From: Larix kaempferi
Taxonomy: Eukaryota > Streptophyta > Pinopsida > Pinales > Pinaceae
Direction of reading: 5' to 3'
DNA length: 64,000 bases
Assembly: GCA_027924585.1 (NCBI GenBank)
Contig: BSBM01000486.1
Span: 43,642,501 to 43,706,500, forward strand
In this document: piece after piece, positions 1 through 12,400 of the stretch
Position numbering within the stretch: position 1 is the stretch's first letter
How the letters are laid out: every line of letters begins with the position of its first letter
The notes under the pieces: generated by a model
What the model saw: only the letters and a program-made list of their open reading frames with translations
Database searches by the model: none
What the model was told of the DNA's origin: nothing
Translations under genes and position numbers: made by a program

Positions 1-2073
1 ACTCAACCCTAACCACAAAACCAGCAAAGGAAGAGACAGCCGTGGATAACCAAGCTTACCCGGAGAAGCCTGCGCGGGTGATAAAGCCCTGTACACCTTC
101 AAAATCCACGTGACCTGCACATTAACGAATGCCGAGGGTTTTTAGTCACCATTTTGAATGCAGAGAAGAGAAATAAAAACGTAAATCTAATTAATGATTA
201 TAAAACATAACAACTGGAAAAATGTGATTATCTTACCGAGACAAGGAGGAAGGTAACAGTGGACAACCGGTAGCCACAAGCTGAACAAACAGAGAAACCC
301 CATCATCTTCATCAGATGGGTGAGCAAACAAAACCTTCATAACATTTCTTGACAGCCGCGACAGACAACCCTTGCAGACGAAACCCTCACGCTGGGATTG
401 GCCAGTCAAGAAACACACCCAAAACCCAAATGCATCAACCCTCTCATAACTTAAAGACAATATCAAAACTCTATCTCATATTCGCATCAGCACAGTGAAG
501 GATTGTAGACAGCTGGGACTTAAACCACGAAGGAACAACAAGACCACGAGACAGTGAAAACGATAGCAAACGCCATCACCAGAGCCGAAGACTTATCTTG
601 CTACAGATTGGAACCATGAGGCCATAACCACCACACTCTGCACTTTGTTACAGTGCCTCACTACGAAACTCAGACATGGAGGGTTTCACCCTTAGGACCC
701 GAGCCCGGAGGCAAAGACAATAACATGGTAGGGTTTCAAAAACAGGTTATATATCACCAACTGCATGGAGGAGAGTGAACCACGTAGCATCCAAATAAAT
801 CAACGTAATATGGGTCGAAACCATATAGTTCCATTGCCAACCAAATCATTAATCATCGATTGCAAAAATCATTGCATGGATACAAGTCAAACTCCAACGT
901 ATGGAATTATAATATGAAATACATTCAATCAACAAATAGTGTTTGCCTGCAATCGAACTTTCCATAATTCCAAGGTACGTGCTATGTATAATCCCTACAA
1001 CAATATAAAGGAGATATATTCAACTTCAACCATAGAGTTTCTTAACCTAGTAGGATAATTACAACCCTTACACTATAATGAATATAAAGCTTGCCAACGT
1101 ATGGGAACAATATGTTTGTGGCACAAACATTATATTATATATATATTGAAACCAAGCCATAGATTAATGCCATGAGCATAATACATTTCCATGTGCATAT
1201 AAGCACTAAGATAGTCAAATGAAAATACCTTGTTATTTAATACTTGAAATATTACCAAGTCTTTATGGCAATATATACATTGCCATTATATACTATCATC
1301 GGATTTGCTACCAATACTATTGTTAACAGTAACAATTTGAATAATAAACCTCTATTATTAAAATGGTGAAATAGAGTTTCATCTACATGTTCACATCGTA
1401 AAGGTAGTTAAAATCAAGGCACAGTCAGGTAACATAAGTTAAACTCTAAGTAGACATTGGACTTCGATGCATAGGATTATATTGAAACAACGCTAGAGGC
1501 GTCACATTCTACTCGCATTATCAATGCATGAACAAAACAGTAGTCACCGGTATTAAATTGACAACAGGTCACATGATGCAAAAATACTTTATACAGCCAA
1601 TAATTATGACATAACAATTGTCTCATTGTTAGTTACAGCAGTAACATAGCATAATAATCATAAAAACATAATTATAACTAAGACAATGTAAATCTTCGTA
1701 ACACCTGACGATACTAGCTGAATAAGAAATATCATGACGATCATTAAGTTTTAAAGTACAGGGAGTATTGATGCTCACCCAGTTTAACATACAGTGATCC
1801 TTACTTCACTGGCGCACCTGAGAAACAAAAGACGACATATGCATTAGCTCGTAAGCTAAGTAAGCCAGTCAACTACGACTAGCTCTTCCCTTGCGGTTCA
1901 AAATAAAACAGTAATTAATTACAATCACCAAAATCAAAGTTTTTAAGAAGACGGAGTCTTTAAACAGATTATGTTAGTTATTTAAATTAAAACAATATCA
2001 GAAAAACTACCTAGTTAACATTTATTGTTACAAATAAAATTTTTAAATTTTTCAGAAATTGCGGGTTGTGACA
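1..2073 (-). mobile_element. Truncated long LTR, minus orientation
   Basis: The block ends at 2073 with GCGGGTTGTGACA, so the minus strand begins TGTCACAACCCGC, a start typical of long LTRs of plant Ty3-gypsy (Tekay/Del-like) elements. The interior is AT-rich with no credible open frame. The short minus-strand frame at 233-466 has no recognisable domain. The left side is cut by the window edge, so neither the partner LTR nor a target duplication can be checked. It abuts a different decayed element at 2074. It could be a solo LTR or part of a complete element; assignment rests on the terminus and composition only. Confidence 0.4.
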
Positions 2074-3560
2074 AGTTCTCTCTCATTGTTTCACACTTTT
2101 TCGGGTGAGGAGACTAACTTTACGAAAAAGGACCCTTTGGAGTCTTCTTTAGGATTTTCAGACTCTCAAAATATGAAAACACCAGCGAGCATCTACCAAC
2201 TCGGGCTCGATGTGAAATCCACGAGTAGGTATACAGAGTTGTTGTTTAATTTTTTCAGACTCCTTAAATATGAAAACATCGGTGAGCAAGAATAGATCCA
2301 GGCTCGATATTAAAATCCAAGGATCAGTATCTTATTGAGTATTAGTCTATATTTTCTTCAAAATCGGAAAAAGAAGAAGAAAGTCTTGATTTCCCCTTCC
2401 ATGGACTCATAAAATTACACATGGTTGGACCCTTGTCGAGCATGCTTTAGCTCTTTCTCAAGCCCATTAAAAAATGAAAAAGGTATCTAAAAAGAGAAAG
2501 GGAAGGGAAGGGTATTAAATATATTTCAATATAGTTCCAACAAGTCAACTATGTCCTTGAACAAAGGACCTTTTTGAGTCTGTCAAACAAGTTGGGTTCC
2601 AATTTTAGCCTTACGATAAACCTGATTCCAAAGTTCTGTACTCCTCCGATTGGTTACGCTTCCAATCATATGGAGAATCTGTTAATGTCTCCTACATTAC
2701 AGATTTATATCATGGTACCTTTGTGTTCAAAGATTCCTAAGTCAATCTTATCTCGTGATCACTGTTCATGGATGCAACCTGTGTTGGCCATTCTGCAGTT
2801 TCCTTGACCTCATGTGTAAGCCATTCCTTGGTGTCAGTATGTTTCATCATGTATTCAGTCCTACTCCAGATCAAATTAACATTTGATTGTTACTCGTGTT
2901 GGATGATGGAGGATTCCTTAAGACCTCCCTTCCAGTGGACTTCTTCCCATCGACTTCAACTCATCTTGCTCTGGGAACGAAGTCTAGAGTTTTTGGTAGT
3001 ACCTTGGGGATTGCAGTCATCAATGGCAATTTCCCTCGTCATTGAGTTTTGGGAATAAATTAATGTCCCTTACTCTATGGATTCTTCAGGTGTTCGAATT
3101 CAAGAAAATACAGTCACACTTGTTAGAATGTACTAGGTACCCTTGGCCCCATTTTCATTACCGATGGTATTCCCTTGCATTCGTTAACGGTTCACATCAA
3201 TGACTGGTAATCAAACGCTGTCCTCCATGTTCAACATCAAATCATTTATTCGCATGGTTAGGATTCGTACCTCGAGAGGATTTGTATTGAAGGCCTTGGG
3301 ATGATGGCAACATTTTCCATATTTTGTTATAGCCCAAGTTGCGCAATACTGAGCCACACCCATTTTTTGGCTCTTGATGAGACATAGATCTAGTTTGTTC
3401 TCTATGGCTATGATCTCCAGTTTCTACATAGATCCATTGGTGGACTCCAGGAATGGGTACCTAATTAGGGTAGCTATACCGGGAGTATACTTTAATCTAT
3501 CAACCAGGGAGCGTACAAACTTAAGAGGTGCTAAGCACTGTATGTGCATTATAGAGTGAT
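2074..3560 (+). mobile_element. Decayed remnant related to the 3' region of the gag-pro element
   Basis: The stretch opens with a TTTTTCGGG ... ACGAAAAAGG motif pair followed by blocks with 'GAGCAT', 'GGGCTCG' and 'CAGACTCCTTAAA'. The same motif order occurs in the 3' non-coding part of the complete element at 13905-14350. Short open frames here (for example 2768-3058) have no recognised domain. I read it as an old, heavily diverged relative of that element, later interrupted by the LTR on its left. The similarity was judged by eye and covers only part of the span. Confidence 0.35.
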
Positions 3561-3735
3561 CTATGTTGTTTAGGGTGTTTGAATGTATACAAAAGGTTTC
3601 TTTGAGGGAAATGGGAATACTGTTCTAAAACTAAAAAGATGGAAATAAGAAAAGGTTGCAAATCTATAACCCTAATCTGCTGAAGACTTGATATAAATTG
3701 AATACAAGAAAACTGGAAATTTAGTCTAAGAATGA

Positions 3736-3916
3736 AATGCTGAAAGCTTGGCAAATCTAATCTAGAAATTAAATATTGAAAGCTGGTAAATCTAATCTAG
3801 AAATTGAATACTGGAAGCTGGTAAATCTAATATAGAAATTGAATACTGAAAGATGGTAAATCTAATCTAGAAATTAAATACTGAAAGCTAGTAAATCTAA
3901 TCTCGAAATCTTAATG
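3736..3916 (+). repeat. Tandem repeat, 35-bp period, about five copies
   Basis: The core AAATCTAAT recurs at 3753, 3788, 3823, 3858 and 3893, exactly 35 bp apart, each followed by a variant of 'CTAGAAATTGAATACTG' and then 'AAAGCTGGT'. Copies differ by a few substitutions. Weaker half-copies extend on both sides (about 3670 and 3945-4000). Confidence 0.85.
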
Positions 3917-6900
3917 CTGGAAAACAATCAAATTCTATCTATTCAAATCAAGTACTGAAAGCGATGAATATTATTCTAGTCAAATCAAAATGCTGAAATA
4001 TTTAACTTCTATGTGATCAAACTTAAATAAGGAAAGTATGCATGGATTTTCATATCTGAATCATTATCTGGAATTAACGTAAAAATGATGGAAAATGGAT
4101 GTAAAATATGCTTGCGCAGAATGCATACACAGGACTACGGACAGCGTGTTACAGAACTATAGAATCATTATTATCGAACTACAGAAAAAATTGTTGAATC
4201 TGAAATCATAATCTTCTATGTAAACAATTATCAAAGTACCTTCACACATCATAATGATTAAGCCAATTAACAAAACACATGAAAAATACCTGTGATCAAA
4301 TACGAGCCTCCTGATCTACGTACTGAGGGGGGCCTCCCCAATACGTATTTCAGGAGTGAAAAAGACTTATAAACTCAAAGCTTTTAAATAACACCAGTCT
4401 TCCATTATCAAAATCTAACTTCATGTTCCAAGGAAAAGCTTAAACAGAATCGTCTCGAATATCAAATGTGCTGAAGATTATTTCTGTAAAATGTCAACAG
4501 GACCCCCTGCTATTCAGAGGTCCTTATTTATATTTAATTCTTAACCTAACTCTACATTGTAAATGTCGATCCTGGCAAATAGGAGTTTTTCTATAAATTA
4601 GGAAAATGTGAGCACTGAGCCACTCGTGATCTTTCAGTCTTTGAGCTTGATTTACTTGTTTCCTTCTAGATCACCTACGCCCTGCTCATACATGCCTATT
4701 TTCATATAATTACCACATAAAAATACCTTTAAGCATAAGAAGAAGAATCTCTAAACTACTTTATTAAATAATCAAAACAAATGCATTCATCCCCACAAAC
4801 AGAGGTATTTTCCTTATTCTTTCTTGTGCTTGTGTGGCATAAAAGGGGCTATAGAGTACCTAATTCTAGGCTCATCATCCACCTTTGTATTTTTGTGGCT
4901 ATGTTTACACTTATGTTTCTCATGGATCCACACTTGTATTCTAATGGCCATGATATATGCATTAGTATTAAATCATTATTGTATCCTCTTGGAGGTTATG
5001 TTCCAATATTTGTACATGGACATCTATCCCAAGGATGAGATTGACTGACATTTTTCTTTCTTTCGGGTACTTTATTTGAGCTTATGATTCTTGGTTTCTT
5101 TGGTTTCTCCGACTCCATGACTCAACCTTTTATTATTTATTATGTATTTCATCTATTGTCTTCCCCTCTGATCTCATACATTGGGAGGCATATGTTATAG
5201 CCAAAATTGGCACTTCTCCATTTGTGACGACACTTACATCTTTTGGTCGCATGACGACACTTCATGAGATTACTATGAGTCACACAAAAGAAAATTTGTG
5301 GATGTAAGAGCCATATTTTGGACTTTATATGGATGGAATTACCTAATTCATGGCCCATTTGATAGTTAATAACCTTAGGAACAATTTTGCAGACCAAAAC
5401 TTCTCCAAAAAACCCTCAGAAAAGGTTGTTTTTGACAAATTTTCCATAAAAACGCAGATTGCATATGATAAAAGCCACGTATTTCCCAAAAAATACGTAG
5501 GTTTCATATGGTAAAAGTCACGGGCACCCGCTAATTGTCTGTGTGCAAAGTTGCGGGTACCTCAGAAACACTAAAAACGTATGTAAAATAGCGAAAAATG
5601 GTTGGTTTGGGTAGTTTTGGAACCTCCTCTTTGGTTGTAACTACTTCCTCCTCAACCCTATATTATTCACTTGATATATATGAGAGGGATAGGGACCATG
5701 AAAGGGGACAAAGACCATTATAATTTTATGATGGAGGAATTGAGACTCACACCCCCCTCACTTGTGCTCTAATTTCTTGTAAATCCTAGAACATCTTATC
5801 AGAGGTTGGGATCCTTGGAGAAAGAGGAGCAGGAGACCCTGAATCTTGGTTTCATGAAGTGCCATGCTTGAAGGAAGGTATAATTTGATGTAGTTGCTTC
5901 ATTCATTAATAAATATCAGACATTCTTCCTTTCCAAATATATTTGTTCATGTATGTTTTAGATCTGATTACAATTTGATGTTTTATTTCCTTATAAATAT
6001 CAATCTTTTATTTGTAGTCAAATTGTTTGAGGAAGGTTTGTAGTTGTTTTGCAGGTTGTTGCATTGGAGAACAAGAGGAGAAGCTTGGATCAACCTTCTG
6101 AATAAGGTGCACATTCTCCTAAACCCTAATCTCTTTGTTTAATAATTGTACTTGCAGAACCTTGCATGTCTATCTTTTACCCCTAGTATATGTTGGTAGT
6201 CTCTCCCCTTCTATAACAACACTTTTCCTAACAACACAACCCATAGGAGTGTATTTCTTGGGATTACTTGTTATAAGCTAATTTATTGCTTATTTGGGGA
6301 AGAACTAGAGGAGGGCGTATCCCTTAGCTTGATTATTGGTTTGTTATTATTTTAACATACATCTTGTTTGGGTACAACCCCAACACTTATGCATAATGAT
6401 CATAATTAAATAAGTATGGTATATATGTGTGAAGGGTGTTGTCAAAATCAGAGAGTGGGAGGGCTCTCAATGAAGCTAAAACTCTACCCTAGTGGATTCT
6501 ATCCCAACTCGGGGGTGGTCTCTTGGTGGGAAAAGATACGTCGGATAGAGAACCAATTCCTTGGATGGAATGGTGCAGTCAAGTCTTCAGTTTCCTTTTC
6601 AATTGCACAAGCCTATTAAATACAGATAGCTATTCTAACTTCTAATGGTTCAATGATTTTAGTTGTTCTCATGTACTCTACAGTTTAAATGGCATACTTG
6701 TCCTAAATGTATCTAGACTGGATTATTCTCACTCAAATATAGTAATGATTCCTTTTATCTTGGATCTCCAATTCCAATAAATCTATAGGCTGTTTATATT
6801 TATGTTCATTAATTTCAATGCCATGATTATCATTTACATATGAGATTGGACCTCTATTGATTTCAGGACCAGTAATATAATATGGATTAAGCTCATTTTA

Positions 6901-7046
6901 CTTCAATTAATCCTAGATGTACTTGTAATAATTATGTGGAGTAATTACGATCGATTAATATTTTTCTGCATTTTAAACTATCTAATCTTATGTCAAATTA
7001 ATACCTCTTTGTTTATTATTGTTAACTCTAATTAAAAGTTAGATTA
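3917..7046. other. No gene recognised; AT-rich, probably element debris
   Basis: I see no open frame with a recognisable domain. Short frames at 4781-5048 and 6416-6619 look fortuitous. 5640-6330 has LTR-like character (GA-rich block, then intron-like and T-rich sequence), but no paired copy lies in the window. Direct-repeat fragments around 5455-5520 contain two copies of a 'TACGTA / CATATG' context. Confidence 0.5.
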
Positions 7047-7407
7047 ATGGTTGTTAACACCCAAAAAGTGCTCACTACCTCATCTACCCCATTACATGAC
7101 TCATTTGTCCATATTTCCTACCATATTTACCTTTAAACCCTTAAAATCCCACTAAAAAGCCTCCAAAAGGCCCCAAAAGCCTCCAAAAGGCCACAAAACC
7201 ACCAAAAAAGCCTCCAAAAGGCTAAAAAACCCTTTTTTCCCCCAAAATAATCCAAAATTCCTCAAAAATAGCAAAAACCCTCTAAAAAGGGAATAAAAAA
7301 TATAAAAAATACAAAAAAAGAGGAAAAAAGGAGGAAAAAACCCTATACAGCTGACCTAAACCATATGGTTCCCAAAACCATGGGCCAGCACTCCACCACT
7401 GAAAAGC

Positions 7408-7416
7408 TATAAATAG
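7408..7416 (+). promoter_or_regulatory. TATA box of 5' LTR
   Basis: TATAAATAG in the context GCTATAAATAGGTG, preserved in the 3' LTR. Position and sequence fit a plant LTR core promoter driving the gag-pro transcript. Confidence 0.75.
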
Positions 7417-7747
7417 GTGATGGAGACCCCTCATTTCATATCCACAATCAAACATATCCCTACTCTGCCAAAATCACTCTTGAAACCCTAGCTCACCCTT
7501 GAGCTACTTTCACCATTGAGTGCCCCTTTGGCCCATTCCCAACCATTTGGAGAAAGAGAAGGAACAAAGTTGGAGTTTGGAGCAACCCTCTTGGATCATT
7601 GCAAGAACTTCACCAACCTTCAGATTGGAGGTAAATTTTAATACAAAGAAAGCCATTTATTATTTCTTGCCTCTTATGTCTCATGCACATGTTTAGAAAT
7701 AATTTTCATTTCAATGTATTGTCTTTTTATTTTTGTTTATTGAACTG

Positions 7748-7812
7748 CTACTAAGGAGACCATTCTCCTTAGTAGGTGCTCATTTGCACAAGCTAGGGTG
7801 AAAACCCTAGCT
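7748..7812 (+). other. Three consecutive hairpins at the end of U5
   Basis: Hairpin 1 (7748-7775) has perfect 12-bp arms CTACTAAGGAGA / TCTCCTTAGTAG around loop CCAT. Hairpin 2 (7776-7789) has arms GTGC / GCAC with a six-base loop. Hairpin 3 (7791-7812) has 9-bp arms AGCTAGGGT / ACCCTAGCT around a GAAA loop, a GNRA-type tetraloop. They abut one another and stop three bases before the LTR end, next to the primer-binding site. Hairpins 1 and 3 are intact in the 3' LTR (16391-16418 and 16434-16455). Confidence 0.85.
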
Positions 7813-7819
7813 ACAGTTT

Positions 7820-7834
7820 TGGCGACTCCGCTTG
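7820..7834 (+). other. Primer-binding-site-like sequence
   Basis: TGGCGACTCCGCTTG starts 5 bp after the LTR. It begins with the TGG expected opposite a tRNA 3' CCA, and resembles primer sites of Tat/Ogre-type plant Ty3-gypsy elements as I remember them. The exact tRNA is not assigned. It differs from the initiator-Met site used by the other elements in this window. Confidence 0.6.
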
Positions 7835-8104
7835 TGTTTTTAAGAATTTCTGGTTATAATTTTTTAATTTTTAGACGTTTTAAGTTTCTGCAATATTTTT
7901 CCTATTCGAATGTCCCTTTCGGCCGTCGTAAACCGCATCTTTTACCCCCTGCAGTTGCGTTCCGGCCGCGTCTTTCAAGCGTTTACTTGCGATCCGACCG
8001 TGGCTCTCAGACTGTTTCCGGTGACCTGCCAGCCGTTTTCAGTCTGTTACCTGCGATCCGACCGCAGCTATTAGCTTGTTTGAGATGGTCCGACTACGGC
8101 TATT

Positions 8105-8345
8105 AACCCCTTTTCGGCGTCCCGCCTGCGGCTTCCGGCCATTTTCCCGCAACCCGCCGGCGCCTTTCGGCGTTTTTTCCTACGTCCCGCTTGCGGCTTT
8201 CGGCCATTATCCCACAACTCGCCTGCGACTTTCGGCGTTTTTCCTGCATTCCACCTGCGGCTTTCGGCCATTTTCCCGCAACCTGCCTGCGGCTTTCAGC
8301 GTTTTTCCTGCGTCTCGACTGCGTTTTTTGGCCAAAATCCCGCAA
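8105..8345 (+). repeat. GC-rich minisatellite in the gag-pro leader
   Basis: Two alternating blocks, one like CTGCGGCTTTCGGCCATTTT and one like 'GACTTTCGGCGTTTTTCCTGC', repeat about four times with a combined period of about 68 bp. It lies between the primer-binding site and gag. The overlapping open frames here on both strands simply follow the repeat and are not taken as genes. The surrounding leader (7835-9418) has no other recognisable feature. Confidence 0.75.
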
Positions 8346-9418
8346 CACAACTGCGACTGTGGAGCCCTTTTCCGCGGTCCGACTGTTCAAAATTGCCAGA
8401 AACCCACGGTCTGTTTTCTGCATTTTTTCCCCTGTTTTGAACCCAGCACTTTGCTGCACTACTTTCTGCACCTGCACAGCCCTCTATCCTTCCTGCAGCG
8501 ATACTTCCCTACAGCCTTTTATGCAGTTTTATTTCTGTTCCGTTTACATAATAGTTTTTAAAATTTTCAGCATTGTAAATTGAAAAGAGAAAATTTTGCA
8601 TTTTAAAAGTTTAATTTCTGTTTTGTTATTGCTAGTTAGAAAGTTGCCCACCCTAGTGGCACTTTCTACTTGGGTTCATCATTATCTCACAAGCACACAC
8701 TCTGTCACCTAATTCAAGTGAGCCCTAAAAAGTACTTAACACAACCAACATTCTAACCCCACTTGGGGAACACATAAGAATTTTTGTAGTTAGGTAGGAT
8801 CGGGGGGATAGACATCCAAATAACACCCCTCGGTTGCTTACACTTGAGACATAGCTGTTTTCCATTAGGGAACCAAAATCTCCTAGTATTTTTTGGCACG
8901 GTCACAACCAGTTTATCAGAGGGCCTCTCCCCTAGGAGGGTTGAAGTCGCTACACTGGTTCCGTAGGCCTGAGTGGAATACCACACTCCATTCAGTAACC
9001 GAAGGGCTACCTTTCGCAGTTCTCGGAGTATCCCTGTATAGGGGTACTACGGTAAAAGGACCAAACGGCAGATTCACCTTTCTGGACGTGTCATGAATGG
9101 GGTATCTTAGTTGCCTTTCTTCTAGGATTGACTACCCGGTGTCCCTCCCGATAGGGGGATATCTTTAGCCACTTGGCTCTACTATCCATATTGTTTGACT
9201 TGGATTTCATCACCTTGCAGAGGATATGTCTAGTTGAGTCAGAATACTATTTAGTTAGGAGTTTGCATCCTCCCTTACCTCCTTTTGGTCTAGTGAGTCC
9301 ACCATTTTTATTTTTTAGGAAACCTGCTGCTTGTTGGTATTCTGACCATTTCTGTTGATACTCCACTTATTGTAGCACAGCTATTGCAATAAGTGTTTTG
9401 AGTTGGTTGTTGGCCTGA

Positions 9419-12400
9419 GTGCCATATTTTTTGAGCTCTCCTTCTGCACACTCAGTTGCATTAGGGTTTTTGAGCTATTTTTCACTCAACACAACCCCCA
9501 GATATTTGACACCATCTGTCACCATTGAGTCCCCGAGACATTCTCGACGCCTCCGGGGTGAGCCCCCACAGCATGGTTCACTTGAAACCACTCGTCATAG
9601 ACATAGATCTTCATCACTTGATACCACTCATCACAGATCTCGAGCTTTGTCCCTTAACTCCACTCATCAACGGCATAGAACTCCATCACCCGATCTAGAC
9701 GCCCCTTACTTTACCTCTGATTCTGACGCAGAGTCTGAGAACCCCATTTACACTGCACCAACTAGCCCCATGGCTGGCATGAATTCCACCCCTTTCTTTG
9801 TAGGGACCATTGGTGGAGCATCCACCACCACACCAGCTACCACACCTGCTTTGGGTATGCCCTCGATGGGGCCCGCATCTACCATTCCGATCACTCTACC
9901 CATTCCAGCAGCTGGAATACCTATAGCCACTCCATCAGTGACTCACACTACACTTGGCGGTGCAGGACCATCCCATACCACTTTCGTTACTCCACTAGGG
10001 GGCAACATCCCTCCACCAGCCCCTACACTTGGGGGCATTGGCCCCCACATGGTCACACCCACTAGTATGTCACATCCTTCTACTAGTTTTCCATTCATGG
10101 CTAGCCTCAACCTTCCTGACCTAGCCAGACTGACTAACGATCCTATCAGACATGACCCTGCATGGCCTCACATGCCCACAAAACTCCCCTCCGAAATCCC
10201 TAAGTTTGAGGGCAAGGCAGGTGAGGACCCCCAGAACCATATTATGTCCTTCCATCTATGGTGTTCCTCCAACTCCATAGTGGACGACTCTGTCCGCCTC
10301 CATCTGTTACAGTGCACCTTCACTGGCTCTGCAGCTAAGTGGTACATCGAGTAGCCCCATGGGACCCATGCCACCTTTACCTCCCTTGCCTCCACTTTCC
10401 TGTAGTTCTTTCAGTTACCTATCCACTATGACACGGGAGTTGAGATCCTACTGTCTTGTAGACAGAACATGGCTACCCACATCACTGACCACATTCATGA
10501 GTGGCGTCGACACCGTAGCCTCTGCAAAATCAAGTTAGACGACCGTATCTTCTTAGATTGGTTTCTAAAATCTCTCCTTCCTCTCATTGCCAAGGATGTG
10601 GCATCCGAACGACCCCAGTCTGAACAAGAGGCCATCCTCAAAGCCCAGCAATTTGACCTCATTTACGCCCAGTCGGGTTATCTGTATACCATCATACCTG
10701 ACGCTCCTCGGGGTGATTCCTCCCAACACGATGCGCCGGGGGCATCCCATGCCGCAGATGGCATCATTGGTCGTATTGCCTCGCATCCCCAACCCTTTTC
10801 CATAGCACCTCCTAGCCATGGCCCCGCCCTTTCACGGGCTACATCTCAATCCGGAGTAACCAATTCGTATGCTCCCATGGCACATCACCACCATACCCAC
10901 GGACCCTCATGTCCACCTTAGTGCTTTGGTCATGCACCCCCCACTTATGCCCCCCCAGTCGCACCTCACCCATATTACCACCCACAGGCTCCGCCAGCTC
11001 CTGTGTCCTCTCAAGCTCAACAAGCTTATTACCAACCACAGGCAGCCCCTACAGCCAACCCCCAACCCGCTCCGCAGACATATCAGCAACCCCCACAAGG
11101 TTCAGCACCTGCGCAGCCTCCCCCTACTTATTATCCACCGCAGCCTGCTCCCGCACCTGCACAACCCCAAAACCCACCTGCTGCCCAAGGGCAAGTATAC
11201 GCCCAACAGAATCCGTAGCAGAACCAAAACAACCAGTGCCAACAGGGCCAACAAAATCGTGGAAAAGGTTGTAACCATGGGAACAACCAACCTCCCGACC
11301 AGGGTGGTCAACCTCCCAATCCCCCGAACAAAAATAATGCGGCACTTGCCAACCAGAACCCTGATTGGCCGCCCAAGTAGGCCAAAAACCCTAATCTATG
11401 AACAAACCATCCTTGTTCTATTTGCGGGATCTATGGCCACTATACACATGCTTTCCCACATTTGGAGCGAGCTAGGCAACTCTGGACTGATGATGCCCAT
11501 CACTAAGGGCACGCGGCTCCTCAGGCGCCACCCAACCCCCCACCACCTCAGCATCAACCTCTGGTGCTGCAAAAATCCTTACCAACTCAAGGCGTAGTGA
11601 ACACTCAACTGTTGGCTGCCCCTCAAGGCAATCTGCCACCACAACAACAGATAACGTATGCCGCTCCTGATCAACCCATGTTCGATTCAGGTACCCACCA
11701 CTTGTTGATGATGTCATCCGCTGATGTCAACCTCCAAACCCGTCGAAACCAATATGGATCCACCTTTGAAGCCCCTCCTGCTGACCAAAACACTAACTCT
11801 CATCCCACCGATCAGACGTTACGTATACCCCCGGATCCACTTGATGGCGCCCCTAAAGCACCTCGCTTTCCACTTTGTCGTATCAACAATAACCCCAATG
11901 CTCGCGCTGCGTCAAACTATAACATTGTAGATGACTTAGCCCAATCTCCCGCAACCATGTCTACATTGGAAGTCTTAAAAAACTGTCCTTCACAGCGTAA
12001 GACTTTACTTTCCGCCATTGGGGCTATTGACCCAAATGATTCACAACTAATGGCATTCGATTTGGACCAATCCGAACCACGCCTGTCTTCCACTTTAGCA
12101 TTCCAAGTTTTTGTTTTCGTTCGAAATCTTGTCATCCATCGGTGCATCATCGATGAAGGTGCCTCTACATGCGTCATGTCCACATTCGTTTGGCAGAAGT
12201 TGGGATCCCCTACTCTCCGGCAGTCCACCACTGCATTGTGAGCCTACGACGGCCGTTCGGCTCAACCCCTAGGCCTCTTGGCTAATGTCCCCATCCAGCT
12301 GGCTGGAAAAACCGTACTCATTGATATAGAGGTCATCAACGCCCAACTTGATTATAACCTCTTACTTGGCCGCAGCTACATGTATGCCATGAAGGCGGTT

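Larger units (their letters stand above)
7052..7815 (+). repeat. 5' LTR of gag-pro element
   Basis: Runs from TGTTAACACC to CCCTAGCTACA, matching 15694-16458. It contains an early cluster of 'AAGCCTCCAAAAGG' repeats (about 7155-7222), a TATA box at 7408 and three tandem hairpins at its 3' end. An R/U5 start about 30 bp after the TATA box is expected but not visible as a motif. Confidence 0.93.

Noticed and set aside
8076-8583. Overlapping open frames on both strands in a GC-rich stretch
   Set aside because: They mirror a minisatellite in the leader; no domain, and the reading follows the repeat.
10839-11345. Many antisense frames over the gag Pro/Gln-rich linker
   Set aside because: Shadows of the biased composition of the gag-pro frame.
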